A program made the position numbers and the translations under genes. A model generated the notes under the pieces. That model had not been told where the DNA came from, ran no database searches, and saw nothing but the letters and a program-made list of their open reading frames with translations. Below are positions 35,285 to 47,700 of a DNA stretch of 64,000 bases, one piece after another. Source of the DNA: Alopecurus myosuroides (Eukaryota > Streptophyta > Magnoliopsida > Poales > Poaceae); the NCBI GenBank assembly GCA_028641055.1, contig CM054059.1, positions 44,962,477-45,026,476 of the forward strand, read 5' to 3'. Each line of letters opens with the position of its first letter. The stretch's first letter is position 1.

Positions 35285-36700
35285 ACAATAAAGGGTTAAG
35301 GGTTAGGGTTTTGCCGGAGAGGGGCTCGAGAGCGTCGGGATCCAACCGAAACCTAGGTGCTGCCATACCAAGTGTGTTTTGTGTCATAGATGTCCAAGAT
35401 TCCACTCCGGGATGTTAGCGATTTCACCGTCATCATTTTCTCTCTAGTGAGTTTGTGGACTTATAGGTGGAAACTTCCACTTCGATCAAACCAGAGGGGA
35501 TCTTGTGAAGAGTTGGTGAATAACTATGTTTTGGGTGTTCCTAGGGGCTATCCTAACACAACCAAGCAAAAATGTGTCCTTTGCTGCCCCCTTTTAACGC
35601 CGGTACCGGGTGTAGACGTTTAAGATGGGTTTTTCTCCAGCGGGGCTAGGGTTTTACCAGAGAGGCGCTCTGGAGCGTTGGAACCCAACCAAAAGCTAGG
35701 TGGTGCCATACCAAGTGTGTTTTGGGTTGTAGATGTCCAAGATTATACTCCGTGATGTTAGCGGTTTCACCGTCATCAGTTTCTCTCTAGTGAGTTTGTG
35801 GACTTATAGGTGGAAACTCGCACTTCGCTCGAACCAGGGAGAATCTTGTGAAGAGTTGGGGTATAACTTTTTTTTGGATGTTCCTAGGGGCTACACTAAC
35901 ACAACCAAGAAAAAAATTCAATTTGCTACCCCCTTTAGACGTTGGCACCGGGTGTAGACGTATAAGTTGGGCTTTTCTCCAGCGGGGCTAGGGTTTTGCC
36001 GGAGAGGGGCTCCGGAGCGTCGCAATCCAACCAAAAGCTAGGTGGTGCCATAACAAGTGTGTAAAAGTGTGTTTTGAGTTTTAGATGTCCAAGATTCCAC
36101 TCCGGGATGTTAGCGGTTTTACCGTCATCAGTTTCTCTCTACTGAGTTTGTGGACTTATAGGTGGCGGAAACTACCACTTCGTTCGAACCGAAGGCAATA
36201 TTATGAAGAGTTGGGGTATAAATTTGTTTTGGGTGTTCCTAGGAGCTACTCTAACACAACCAAGCAGAAAATTTGCACTTTTCTACCCCCTTTTGACGTC
36301 GGTATCGGGTGTAGACGTATAACTGGGTTTCTTCTCCAGTGGGGCTAAGATTTCGCCGGAGAGGGGCTCCAGAGCCGTCGGAATCAACCAAAAGCTAGGA
36401 GAGTCCCTACCAAGTGTGTAAAAATGTTTTTTTGGGTTGTAGATGTCCAAGATTCCACTTCGAGGTGTTAGCAGTTTCACCGCCATTTCTCTCTAGTGAG
36501 TTTGTGGACTTATAGGTGGAAACTTCCACTTCGGTCGAACCAGAGGGAATCTTGTTAAGATTTGGGGTATAACTTTGTTTTGGGTGTTCCTAGGGTCTAC
36601 CCTAACACAACCAAGCAAAAATTTGCACTTTTCTATCCCTTTTGACGCCGATACCGGGTGTTGTCGTATAAACTAGGTTTTTCTCCAGTAGGGATATGGT
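35285..36700 (+). repeat. four tandem repeats of about 343-356 bp in the CACTA element
   Basis: ATGTCCAAGATT(C/A)(C/T)ACT(C/T)C begins at 35390, 35733, 36085 and about 36441. Each unit contains GCCGGAGAGGGGCTC-like text and TCCTAGGGGCTAC. Three units keep an open frame starting MSKI(P/I)LRDVSGFTVI of 74-87 codons; the fourth is broken. Coding is doubtful because the frames end at different points. Confidence 0.85.
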
Positions 36701-36779
36701 TTCGCCGGAGAGAGCCTCCGGAGCGTCGGAATCCAACTAAAATACAGGTGGTGCCATACCAAGTGTGTACAAGTTGTGT

Positions 36780-37110
36780 TATGGGTTTTCAATGCCATTG
36801 TGCTCCATTGTGCAAAATCTTGGCCCACTCCAACATGGTTTGATAAGTTGGTGTCCAAGTTTGGCCTGATTTCTCCAAGAACCCTAGTTTCGACACCTAA
36901 TCCGCCTGGGGGTTACTCTATACTACAAACCCAACTCCCAAACCTAGGTCTATGTTTGTTTTCAATGCCATTGTGCTCCACTGTGCCAAATTTTGGTCCA
37001 TTCCAACATGGTTTGATCATTTGGTACCCAAATTTGGCAGGTTTTCTCCAGCAACCCTAGTTTCGACACCTAATTTGTCTCGGGGTGACCCTATACCACA
37101 CACTCAACAT
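36780..37110. repeat. two tandem copies of about 177 bp
   Basis: TTTTCAATGCCATTGTGCTCCA occurs at about 36785 and 36960, with CCTAGTTTCGACACCTAAT near the end of each copy. It lies inside the CACTA element, next to the 350-bp repeats. Confidence 0.8.
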
Positions 37111-37744
37111 CCCACTTAGTAAATTTATATAGATGACGGAAAAGATTATATGGATGTCATATTTAGATTTCTCTCATTTTTTAATCGATTTAGCCATATT
37201 ATTTGTCAAATTTCAATTTACGGATTTGTAGATATGAATTATTCAATATTAAATGGAAAAAGGGCAAAAAAAATTATTATTAATTGAATTCGAGATTATT
37301 ATTAATTATTCATTTTTTTATTTAAATAATTATTTGGATTCACAAAATAAATGCGTGTGATATGATGATCCAAGGGTTAATAGGATTGATAGGATACTAT
37401 TGTCAACAAAGCATCCATTTTTTCTAGACAGCTGGGGCTGGAGCAGTCTGAAGATGGGGTGACCGATCGAGAAGTGTTAGTAGAAGCGAGCGATTTAAAT
37501 TGAAATTAAGAATGCTTAAGATAAAGATAAATATGTCTCTAGTGCGATTAACTAGTTAAACAATTTAAATAAAAAATTGGAAAATATATAAAAGAAAATT
37601 GAGAAAAATTCTTTTTGTCCTATTCATAGGTCGACAGAATGATACGCACAGGGCTATGCTGTCGTCGGTGCAAGCTACACCGACGGCAATCTAGCCTAGA
37701 CCGACGGCTTCTGGCCGTCAACGAAGCGTGCTGTTTCCGCAGTG

Positions 37745-38433
37745 GTCCTAGTCAACACCCCGAAGGGATGGTGTGAGCGACAATGACATGGACACCATTG
37801 ATTTCGTACAAATACAGATGCGTATGCGTATGATACATATTTAGTTGGCTTGTGATGGGCTAAATGCGGGTTAATTAATTATTAATTATAAAATAATAAT
37901 TTGTTAATGACAATAAAGCCCTTAGTTATGAAGGGATACACGGTTGTTGTTGTGTTTAAATTCGGGGAGGGGGTGTACGTACCGTGCAAAAATTATGACT
38001 CTAATGTGGGAGCTGCGTTCTTAGTAAGGCTGCAAATGGGACTAATAGCGGGCAGCCCGCTTAATGCCGCAACATCCCGCATGTGCTAAGTGGGCATATG
38101 CGGACAGCCCGCAAAGCAGTGACTCCATTATACGGTGCCCGCTTGTCCCGCCTAATCCCATATCTTCTCAGTTCTCACGACTAAACCGACAACATCTGCC
38201 TAGGTTTCAATATAAAGCTGGGCCGGTGTGGTCTTTTCTCTATATAAACAATGAAAAGCACGGACAGTGATAAATGTACTGTAGATGAACGAACTCGACT
38301 GAGGACGATCACGGTCATTAACCTTGGCAAATCGAAATGATAGAATTCAGATGATTTGTCTGTTGATTTCATCCGGATCCTGCTTTACACAGCCACAGAG
38401 CTAGCTGAAGTATGTTACTTTGCAACTCTGTTA
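37745..38433. other. XDH 3' intergenic flank, no gene seen
   Basis: Contains the right GTC target copy of the CACTA element and AT-rich sequence. A 15-bp string ATATGCGGACAGCCC at about 38097 recurs at about 48391 in XDH intron 3. No coding frame is supported. Confidence 0.4.
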
Positions 38434-38523
38434 CTCCCTCAGTCACATATAATTGTCTTAAAGTTGGACATATTACGTCTAATTTTGTCCAACTTTGAGA
38501 CAATTAATATGAGATGGAGGGAG
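38434..38523. mobile_element. Stowaway MITE, 90 bp
   Basis: CTCCCTC at one end and GAGGGAG at the other, flanked by TA on both sides (38432-38433, 38524-38525). The interior is self-complementary (TGTCTTAAAGTTGGACA against TGTCCAACTTTGAGACA), as in Tc1/Mariner-derived grass MITEs. It lies 320 bp past the XDH stop codon. Confidence 0.85.
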
Positions 38524-38752
38524 TACTTTGCAATGCCTATGCCGCACTTTGTTACTTTGCAACTTTTTATAAAGCCGCGTGCATCACTCTAATGCATCAG
38601 AAACCCGATCAAAAGAAAAAAAAACAGAGCTAGCTGAAGTAAATTCACAGGTTCAATCCGAATGTATATGCTGATTTTGCTCATGTTACTGTCCAGGTAA
38701 TAAAAGTATGCGTGGCCACTCGTATTTGTCATTCTTAAAATTTACCTGTACT

Positions 38753-38758
38753 TTTATT
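38753..38758 (-). terminator. likely XDH polyadenylation signal
   Basis: AATAAA on the minus strand, about 86 bp downstream of the XDH stop codon. Confidence 0.4.
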
Positions 38759-38843
38759 TTGCACACGGACTGTACAGTACAACAACACATAAGACGTAGG
38801 CATTTAGCTTTTATGTATCGCCTACCTGGGCAGTACTTAACTA

Positions 38844-41800
38844 CTATACACTAAGGTTGGGACGGTAATATATGCTCGCAAATTTCTTCGTAATGGAGTC
38901 AACACAGGCCATTCTTATTCTTTCAGGCGTCGCCGGGTTGTCGAGGGGGAACCAGTCAAGATGACCCTCCTCGGCCCTGGCCGAGGCGATTGCGTCTTTT
39001 ATCGCAAACAATACAGCTGAACCAAGGAAAAACGGTGGCTCTCCGACAGCCTTGGATGAGTGAATGGCCCTTGGATTTGGAACGCCCTGCAGCCCAGAGC
39101 ATACAGTTCAGGTTAATCAAGAGACACCAAGCAAATGAAGACAAATACGCCCCTTTCAAAACAACACAATTCAGGAACTCCTTGTGAAACACAGCTAAGA
39201 GGCTAATATACAAATGATATTCTAGTTCCCTATTCAAGATTCAACATTGCCACTTTCTTGATGCTGTGGAAACCTGCATCCAGACTTCACATTATTCATG
39301 CCAATACTCACTTTAAAGATAAAGCAACTGTGGAAACCTAAATCTAGACTTCACATTATTTTGTCCATATGCCTACTGCTGCTGGAGTGGTAGAAAACCA
39401 TCCTGTCAGGTATCAATATCCTTTTTTTTCGAAAAAACACATTAATTATTTTCCGATAACAAAAAGGATGGACCAAAAAGTCTGATTTCATATTAAAAAT
39501 GATTTTCACAGTGGTTTTAGTGAGAACTGTTTTTGTGAGAACTGGTGACCATGTTACAATATGTTAAAAACAAATCCTCATATTTTTTGAACTACTGCAG
39601 CAGACTCACTTATGTTGTTACGTTACAAAACAACACTTTCCCGTTGTAGTAATATTTAAATCCAACTTTTTTGCGATGAGGTTAAACCAGGTCTGATATC
39701 CAGGCCCCTCTCCCTTTAATGAAAAACATACCTTCAACAGTGAGACCTTGAAATTGGGAGGTATATCATTTACAGAGGGTATTTTGTAAGATCCAGGACC
39801 ACAAGTAAAAAGGTGCCCAGGTCGGATCCACTTGTGGCTGTCATCCCCCCATTTTAACTCTTCCATGGCAGCCCAACCCAAACCTTGGATGAAAGCTCCT
39901 TCAATCTGAAATAAGCCATCAAAGTTTTTTTTTCAAGATTGTAAGCCACGGAAGTTAAAGACAACAAAAGGAAATTTATGGGAGAAGGATATTGCTACTC
40001 CAGAATCCTATTCTATCGTGTCCTATAAAGTACCTGGCCAATATCAACTGCTGGATTAATTGAATGGCCGAGATCCATGACAATATCAGCTGTCCTTGTC
40101 TGGAAATCCCCAGTTAGGGTGTCGATCTCAACTTCTGCAAATGCGGCTCCATAGGTGAAATAATTATATGGGGTTCCCTTGCCAGAAATCCAGTCAAATC
40201 CAATATCGGGGGTGATATAAAACCCATGAGCAGAAAGATCTACCCGTTCCATGTAGCATGCTTCAGCTAACTGGATAAAAAGGCCACACCAATATTAATT
40301 GAACTGCTATTTTTCTAGGGCTGCAATACAATATTTTTTAACTAACCGCCAAAATGCATAGTATGCTAGGAAGACACAACATTTGCTACCAAGGGCCAAT
40401 CCTGGCTTCAAATTTGATAATAGAACATATTTTGTTGTTTCTAGCCTAGGAATCATTGGTAGTTAGTGCTTGGCGATCAAGGTGATGGGACTGAGGGCTT
40501 CAGGGCATTTCATGGAGGGGAAAGGGCGATTTTAAGTGGCTAGTGGAGTTACGACATCAAACACACTTTGTAACAGCCCCTTACGAATTAGTTTCAGAGT
40601 TAAAAATCCATAAATGTTAAGACAAGTGTGAGTTTTGTTCAAGGAAGAAAGGACAACCGGTACCATTTCCAACAAAATTCTTACTAATCTTGATTCCTGT
40701 TGTTTGAAACGGTTAGCCTTTTGGGCATGTTGACACTTGACACTGACTAGTGACAACAAGAAGACAGGTGATATAACATAGATGATCAGCATTAGCCCCA
40801 TTTATCAGTTTCCAATTTGGTGATGGCTTTCAGAACCCCCATGGAATAGCGAGTTTTTTCATACTTGAAGGTATTCGACGTTAGAACTGTAATATGCCCT
40901 TACACTCCATTATACCGACTCATGTTTTACTAGTCCAAAGATTGGTCTGCTGCCTGTACTGGTTACCCTGTTATTGGTCCCAACACCAAATCTGTAAAGT
41001 GCGATACCTTCGAAGATAATGCTTTGTACAGATAGCAGATGTGGTGACCAAAAGGGTTGCTACGATAGCATAAGAAGCTAGTAAGCATTGCTAAGTCTCA
41101 ACATAGCCTAACGCAATATTTGATCATGTTAGGTTCTGTTGGAAATAAAATAATGAATTTCTACAGCTCATCGATTCTTCAAATGTGAACCAATAATGTG
41201 GTCAAACTAATCAAGACAGATAATAGGATATCGATCAAATTACCTCAGCAAAGGACTTGTGGTTGCCCCTACTAGCAATGGGTTCCATCCGAGCTTTTAT
41301 TTGCTGACAAGCATCCAAAACTGCAGCACCATACAAATCTGAACTGGCGGAGGCTGCTGTGGGTGATGCATTTGGGACCTAAGTATATAAAAATATACAA
41401 GTAAAGCCAAAAATTAAATATATCTTAGGAGGATTTTTGCCACTCTATCAGCAATGGATTCCAAAGCTCACCTTATCTGTACTCGTCTCTGAGATAAATA
41501 CATGGCTTATGGGGATATCTAGCGACGAGGCAGCAACTTGGGCTATCTTTGTGTGTAAACCCTGTCCCATCTCAACCCCACCATGTGTTACCAAGACAGT
41601 ACCATCAGTGTAAACTTGCACAAGAGCACCAGCCTGCAATTCATCCATCAAAAGCTATGTTCAACTAAATAACAATGTAAGCAAACATAATGCAAGCCAC
41701 AGGTAAGATTTTTTACTTGTTTAACATTTTGCAATGGAACTTCTATAATTTTAACAATGACTGGAAATATTGTCATGGTACTGGAATATACAGGGGCGAA

Positions 41801-44707
41801 AAATGGCACTCATCATATTAATGAAATTCCATCCCAAACCACAATCCACAACAAGCAAGGTATACAATCCTGCAAATTCTTCCTCTGCTACCAGCGCCAG
41901 CAACAACGATGGGCCAGTAACATGGTACACGTTGTTGGAAAATAGTATAACTTGGTGTTTCTGTCGGTACATATGCGATGACAACGACGCCCCACCCCAC
42001 ATAGGTGATGCATGTTAATCCATTCCCCATTCAGCTATCCGTCACTAGCATGTTAACCAGGGAACAAAATTTGAATGGATTTTTCATAATTTGACCTGGA
42101 CACAATTTATCAATACATAAGAAAAGTAAATATGTTCATACAAAATATGCTAGTGCACCAATAGCATGTACATCGAAATAAGACCAATAAAATTTAATCA
42201 GGAAAACATGAATATGTGTTCTCACAATAGCCATTGTTTGTATATGGCATTTGCAAGCGAAAAACAAATCATATGGTGCATAATTTAACCTACATTGAAT
42301 AACTTGTTTCATGGAACATATAATGGAATCCCCAAACACGAATAGCCAAAATTGAGTGCACAAAGCTAGTAGAACTTGATATGTGGAGTCACTGAGGGAA
42401 AGTTGTTCACCTGGTTCATAAATTTTATAGTGAAAGATATGCCTAATTTTGTGGGAATAATTGCAATCCCTCGCTTTCTCCAACGATTATTATTATTGAA
42501 CACATTTACAGCTTTGCGAGCCTCCACAAATTTACAAGATGCCTTTAGTTCATCCCAAACCGAATGTATTGTACAATTCTGGAGCAATTGGCCATAATAA
42601 AGCACACTTCCCTCGGTGTGGAAATTAAGTTCCTATAAACAATATATCCATTAACCAACAACTGTGTGACAAAGATAGCACTAGCAGTACCACGCACAAA
42701 GTTATGCACGCTTACTTTTATCTCCTCCGGATTCCGCTTGAGTTCAGTAGCCATGTGTTGAATCCAGTTCTCAGCAATCAACATACCTTGAGGACCACCA
42801 AAACCTCTAAAAGCAGTATTACTTGGGACATTTGTAAAACATACCTTTCCATTAACTCTGATATTTGATATATCATAGACATTTTCTGAATGAAACATAG
42901 CACGCTCCAAGACTGAAAGGGACACATCTAGTGAATTACCACCATTGTTATAAATTTCGAGGTCTAAGGCCAGTATCTTCCCGCCATTGGTAAATCCAAC
43001 CTAAAAAATCAATTATAATTAGGTAAAATACAAAGAGGAAATGTAAGTGCAGCATTAGTCATGTTTGAGCTAAGTATCCACTTGGTATTGTCCACAATTG
43101 ACTTTAACATTACATGGCAGTGGTCTTGTTTAATTATCACTTCGCGTTCTTTTTCTCGACCATGCACTCATTTTATGCACTCATTTTGTACGAGGAGAAA
43201 GCGTTAAATAGCAAAGCTGAACTAAAAGAAACAACCAGCCTAGCAAATTAATAGCAGAGAAACAGAAAAAACAAGCTGTACAACTGGTTAGACTTTCTAA
43301 GTTGCTGCTTCATATATATCTGCTTGGTCTTCCACTAACAGTTTTCATTCATATATATCTTCCAAATCTTACAACATGGTGCCTATGGATATGTTGAGGC
43401 CTCAAGAACCAATCAGCCACACACAACAGCAATAAACTGATAAAAAAAGAATCAAACTATTTACCTTATATTTCCCTAGGAAACTGTGCCTCTGTCCAGT
43501 TGTCATCATGTCAACGTCCCTATCCAAAACAATCTTTACTGGCCTTCTTAGGCAATAGGAAGCTACTGATGCCGCTGCAGCAAATATTGCCGATCTAGTT
43601 TCTTTTCCGCCAAATCCACCACCGATACGCTTAGTCTTGCAAACAACTTTTGATAGTGGAAGACCAAGAGCATTAGCAACATACTTCTGATGCTTTTGGG
43701 GAGCCTTAAGATAAACAACATTTAGTAAAATAAGGGTACAAGATCAATTGCACATACAGCATTTGAACAAGCGTGACATAAGACAAAGTGAAGCCTATTG
43801 CATAAAAGAAAGGGCAAAGTATATTTTGAAAATAGACATAACCAAATGTCGGGCCATCGCTTACAACAACAGAAGGACCAGTTGCATGGGCCCAGTGACA
43901 TGTTTTAAAACTTTTTATTTTTCTAGATTAGTTATTTGTGAAGAAGCTATTATTGCTATTACTTTGGGCACATGACAGAAATTAAAGACTTGTCTCATTG
44001 ACATTATTAATTTAGAAGCAAAGAACAAAACATACTTGAGTAGATGAGATCATATGAAATTCATTTCCAGAATCAACTGGCCAGACAAGAGTGCATTGAG
44101 GTTCCATGTAGAAGTGTTCTTGACCTCCAACTCGAATTTCTCCTTCTATAATTTTATCACATGTATTGGACGCAAAAATCTGTTCAACATCCCCATTCGA
44201 AAGGCATCTTGTGGTATTTGGATGAAAGCTACCAGCTTTGAGAGCTTCATGTATTGAGAATATTGCTGGCAGCTCAGAATACTCAATATTTACTTTATTT
44301 GCAGCAACTTTTGCGTTATCATGGGTATCTGCCACAACAATTCCAATGATCTGCCAATGAGAGGAGAAAGGTATGACTGGAAAATTAACAAACATGCGGA
44401 ATTTCTCGCCTCCAAAGCCATATCAAAACATGTATGCCTAAAATATCAGATCCAATCAATATACCTGGCCAACACAAGTAACAATATCAGATGCAAAAAC
44501 CTCCTCGTCATGAATAATTGGCCCAGTCTGGTTAGCACCAGGCACGTCTTTCGAAAGGAAGAGACCCGCAAACCCAGGGGAACATTTGGCAACTGAATCA
44601 TCGATCGACAAAATACGAGCGTGAGCCTTCTTACTCAGCACCAGAGCAGCATACAAGGTATTTGGGGGTGTCAGTGTGTCATCAACATATTCTGCCTCAC
44701 CGGTGAC
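38844..44707 (-). CDS. XDH: XDH exons 5-14: molybdenum cofactor domains
   Basis: Ten exons, each a multiple of three apart from the shared phase rule, all open. Landmarks in order: [20 protein letters not shown] (exon 5), [11 protein letters not shown] (exon 6), [13 protein letters not shown] (exon 7), [11 protein letters not shown] (exon 8), [13 protein letters not shown] (exon 9), [10 protein letters not shown] (exon 10), the [19 protein letters not shown] exon 12, and [16 protein letters not shown] (exon 14), whose Glu is the catalytic base of the family. The C-terminus is YYRPNLSV. No lesion is seen here. Confidence 0.93.
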
Positions 44708-47700
44708 CTATCATATTGGAAGATCTAGCAAGTCAGCAAAATGAAATATAAAGAAAATAATGTAATACCACTCGCCTATCATTTTGTATTAGAAGAAACA
44801 TAAAGATGACGCAAACCCTATAACTCCACACCACAAGAAACCAAAAGCAAACCAAGGGAAACAAAGGTAAGCTACCAAAACTATAAAGAAAGAACAAGAA
44901 CACCTAACTGTACAGAGCCACCAAAGTCGGAAAACAGGGGAGGTGCGTAACGACAAAAAATAGGTTTTGTCTCTCGTGGCCGCGACATCTAGGGTGAAGG
45001 ATATCGTCCCCTCCAAGCTCCACCGGCGGGCCTGTGAATTCGGCTCCCCTCTGCATGCCGTTCCGATGGCTGGTGGCGGAAGCCTTGTTCCGGCTAGTAG
45101 TTTAGGTTATGGTTTTTAGTCCTCGCTGGGGCGAGGCTACCTTAGATGGCGGCACTTCATCTTCAAGTTAGTTTTCTGGGCTCTGATCCTCCTCGAGTTC
45201 GTTTGTCAGGACATAGTCGATGGAGCTTCGACATTGATTCCTATCGTCTCCTTGGGCCAGCAAGGTTAAGGTTTCTCGTCATGATTATGAGACGGCGAGC
45301 TCTGGTGCGAGGTGTTTCAGATTGTTTCAAGGTTTCAACGGTGATGATTACGGCTTTAGGCGCTACTCCTTAGAGGCATGTGCACGAAGACTTTTTTGTC
45401 TGTCATCAAAAAGGCCAGGCCGGCTCCCGTAGGGGAGCGGTGACAACAGAGCGTCGACGGCTCGTTTTGTCGGTGGTAGTGGCTGCTTGGTTGTCCAGGG
45501 ACCTCGATGTAATCTTTATCATGTTATGTGTGCTTTCTACTTCTGGTGAACCTTTATAATAGCTCTAGGTCTTTTCGGAAGAAAATAAAATTGGACAGGC
45601 CACCACTGAACATTTTTTTCTTGTTTTTGTTGTTAGCTCCATCTAGGCTGTATTTGTAGGTATTTTGGGTGCACTTCGAATACAAGAGACATGCATTGTT
45701 TTACAGAGAAAAGTGTTTCATGAAAACAGAACGTTATATTAACACAAAACTAGACGGTGTTTTTTTTTTTTGAACTTAAAACTAGACAGTGTTGGGCGGT
45801 AACTAGCTGATAAACCAGAACCAACTGGGTGCTAGTATTTGGTAGCCAAGCTTTTGATTACCCAATTCATCCACCCAACCCACTTTGAATTCAACTTCCA
45901 TACAGATACATTTATCGTCAGTTTGGACATAATTAAAATTAGCAAAACCTTGACTACTCAGGGAATGGAATGCGGAGGAAACAGAAAATTGTTTGGCTAT
46001 ACTAGTAAGTTCAAAGACTCTCACTTTACATTCCAAATAGCAAAACAATATTGATTCTGCCTTAGTATATATGCTCGAGTGAGACAACATTGATGAATTT
46101 GAGATCTATTAAGCTGAAAAATAATCAGAACAAGACAAATATGGCATTAATTTAATCCAAGCTCCAAAAGTAAACTTGGTGACTTATTCACAAGCTCCCA
46201 GAAGAGGCTACTGAAAATGAAGTTTACAAGTGAGGACTGAATGTTGCTAGGGTTTGGATAGCTAGGCCAGGTTCCCTATGATGATGATGTTTCAAAACAG
46301 CATGCTCTAGGAAGAAATGAGTAACCTCTTAAAACAATGGGGAAAATAAGTCAAGGAGGGATGCAAAGAAAGGAAGAACAGGGGATCATAGTTCTTTACG
46401 TATTAACTTTTCCAATGGTGAGTATGTAGGTATGCACTATATCTATAGAAGTACATCTGGAATTTTGTGCTGCAACATAGGATACATTATTATCTAGTGA
46501 TACTTATGAGGTGACAAAAATAATAGACATACTGTACCCTCACCATGAGGAACTACAAGTTATCAGGACGGGAAAGTTTTCCATGCATTATGACGGAAAC
46601 AAGGATGGCACATCTCAACACTTAGATTGTGTAAATTCTAATAATACCTGAAGCATAGCTGACGTATGAACCATTGGTTGTCCCACGGCAGTTCCTTGTC
46701 CCACTAATTCATAACCTTGAGTACCAACAGTACCTGGCCTAGTGTAAGAATGTATAGCTGACATGTTAGCTGCATCCAACCCCTCCGTTGACAATCCTTT
46801 AATTCCCATCTCATGTGTAACGTAAAGGAAAAACTTGAAAAAGAAACTCAAAGTAAGTGAACTGCGAAATTCAACCATTCCACCTGGTGCATTCTCTGCT
46901 AGTGGGATGTCCTCTTTTAACAAATTGAAGGTCTCATCTAACAATCCATAGTCCAACTTCTTTCCAGCGAGGAATTTTTCAGTTTTTGTAGCAGTAAGTG
47001 GAACCGCAGCTACCCCTCCATAGACAATGGAGACATCAGATACTACCCAGTTTCCTTCAGATTCTGTTATATGGACACGCATTCCCGCATTCACCAAAGC
47101 AATGTCATCTGACCTTCTATGTGCCTGTTTAAATTCTTTGACATATTCAAATGGTCTTGTCCATGGTACTACAACAGAGAGCAACACTTCATCAGCCTTC
47201 AAATCAACTTTACGGTAACCAAGAAAGAAATCTTTTGCAACGGTGGTCCTAACATTATTGTTAACATCAATTATCTGGAATTTTGCTCCTGTAGCCATCC
47301 AAAGTGGATTTAGGTCTGATATTGGACTGGCAGTACAAATATTACCACCAACAGAAGCAACATTTCTGATTTGTGTTCCCGCAAACCATTTTAGCTGCCC
47401 TAGTATTGCCTGACAAGATGAGGTTTCATGGCAACCACGCTCTGCAATAACCTTTTTAAGAAACTTTTGGAGATGTGCAAGCCTAACTGCAGAACCTATT
47501 CGCAAGCCATCTTCTTCTGCTTTGAGGGTATGAAGCTCTGGAACATGGGTAACTGAGATCATGACCTTATATTGAGCATTCTTGAACTTTGTTTCAACTC
47601 CTACTTACCAATGATAAGTTTCGCATCTGGGTAGCACGATTTCAAATGCAGTAGCTGCTCTAGTTTAAGAGGTCTATACCACTTGATCCCGTTAAACCCA

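Larger units (their letters stand above)
33495..37744. mobile_element. non-autonomous CACTA (En/Spm-like) element
   Basis: The left end is CACTACGGGAATAAATC; the right end reverse-complemented is CACTGCGGAAACAGCAC. GTC flanks both sides (33492-33494, 37745-37747), the 3-bp duplication expected for CACTA. CCGACGGC-type subterminal repeats occur near both ends (33520-33565 and 35080-35105 on the left once the solo LTR is disregarded; 37665-37715 on the right). No transposase is encoded. The interior holds a nested solo LTR and tandem repeats. Confidence 0.8.
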
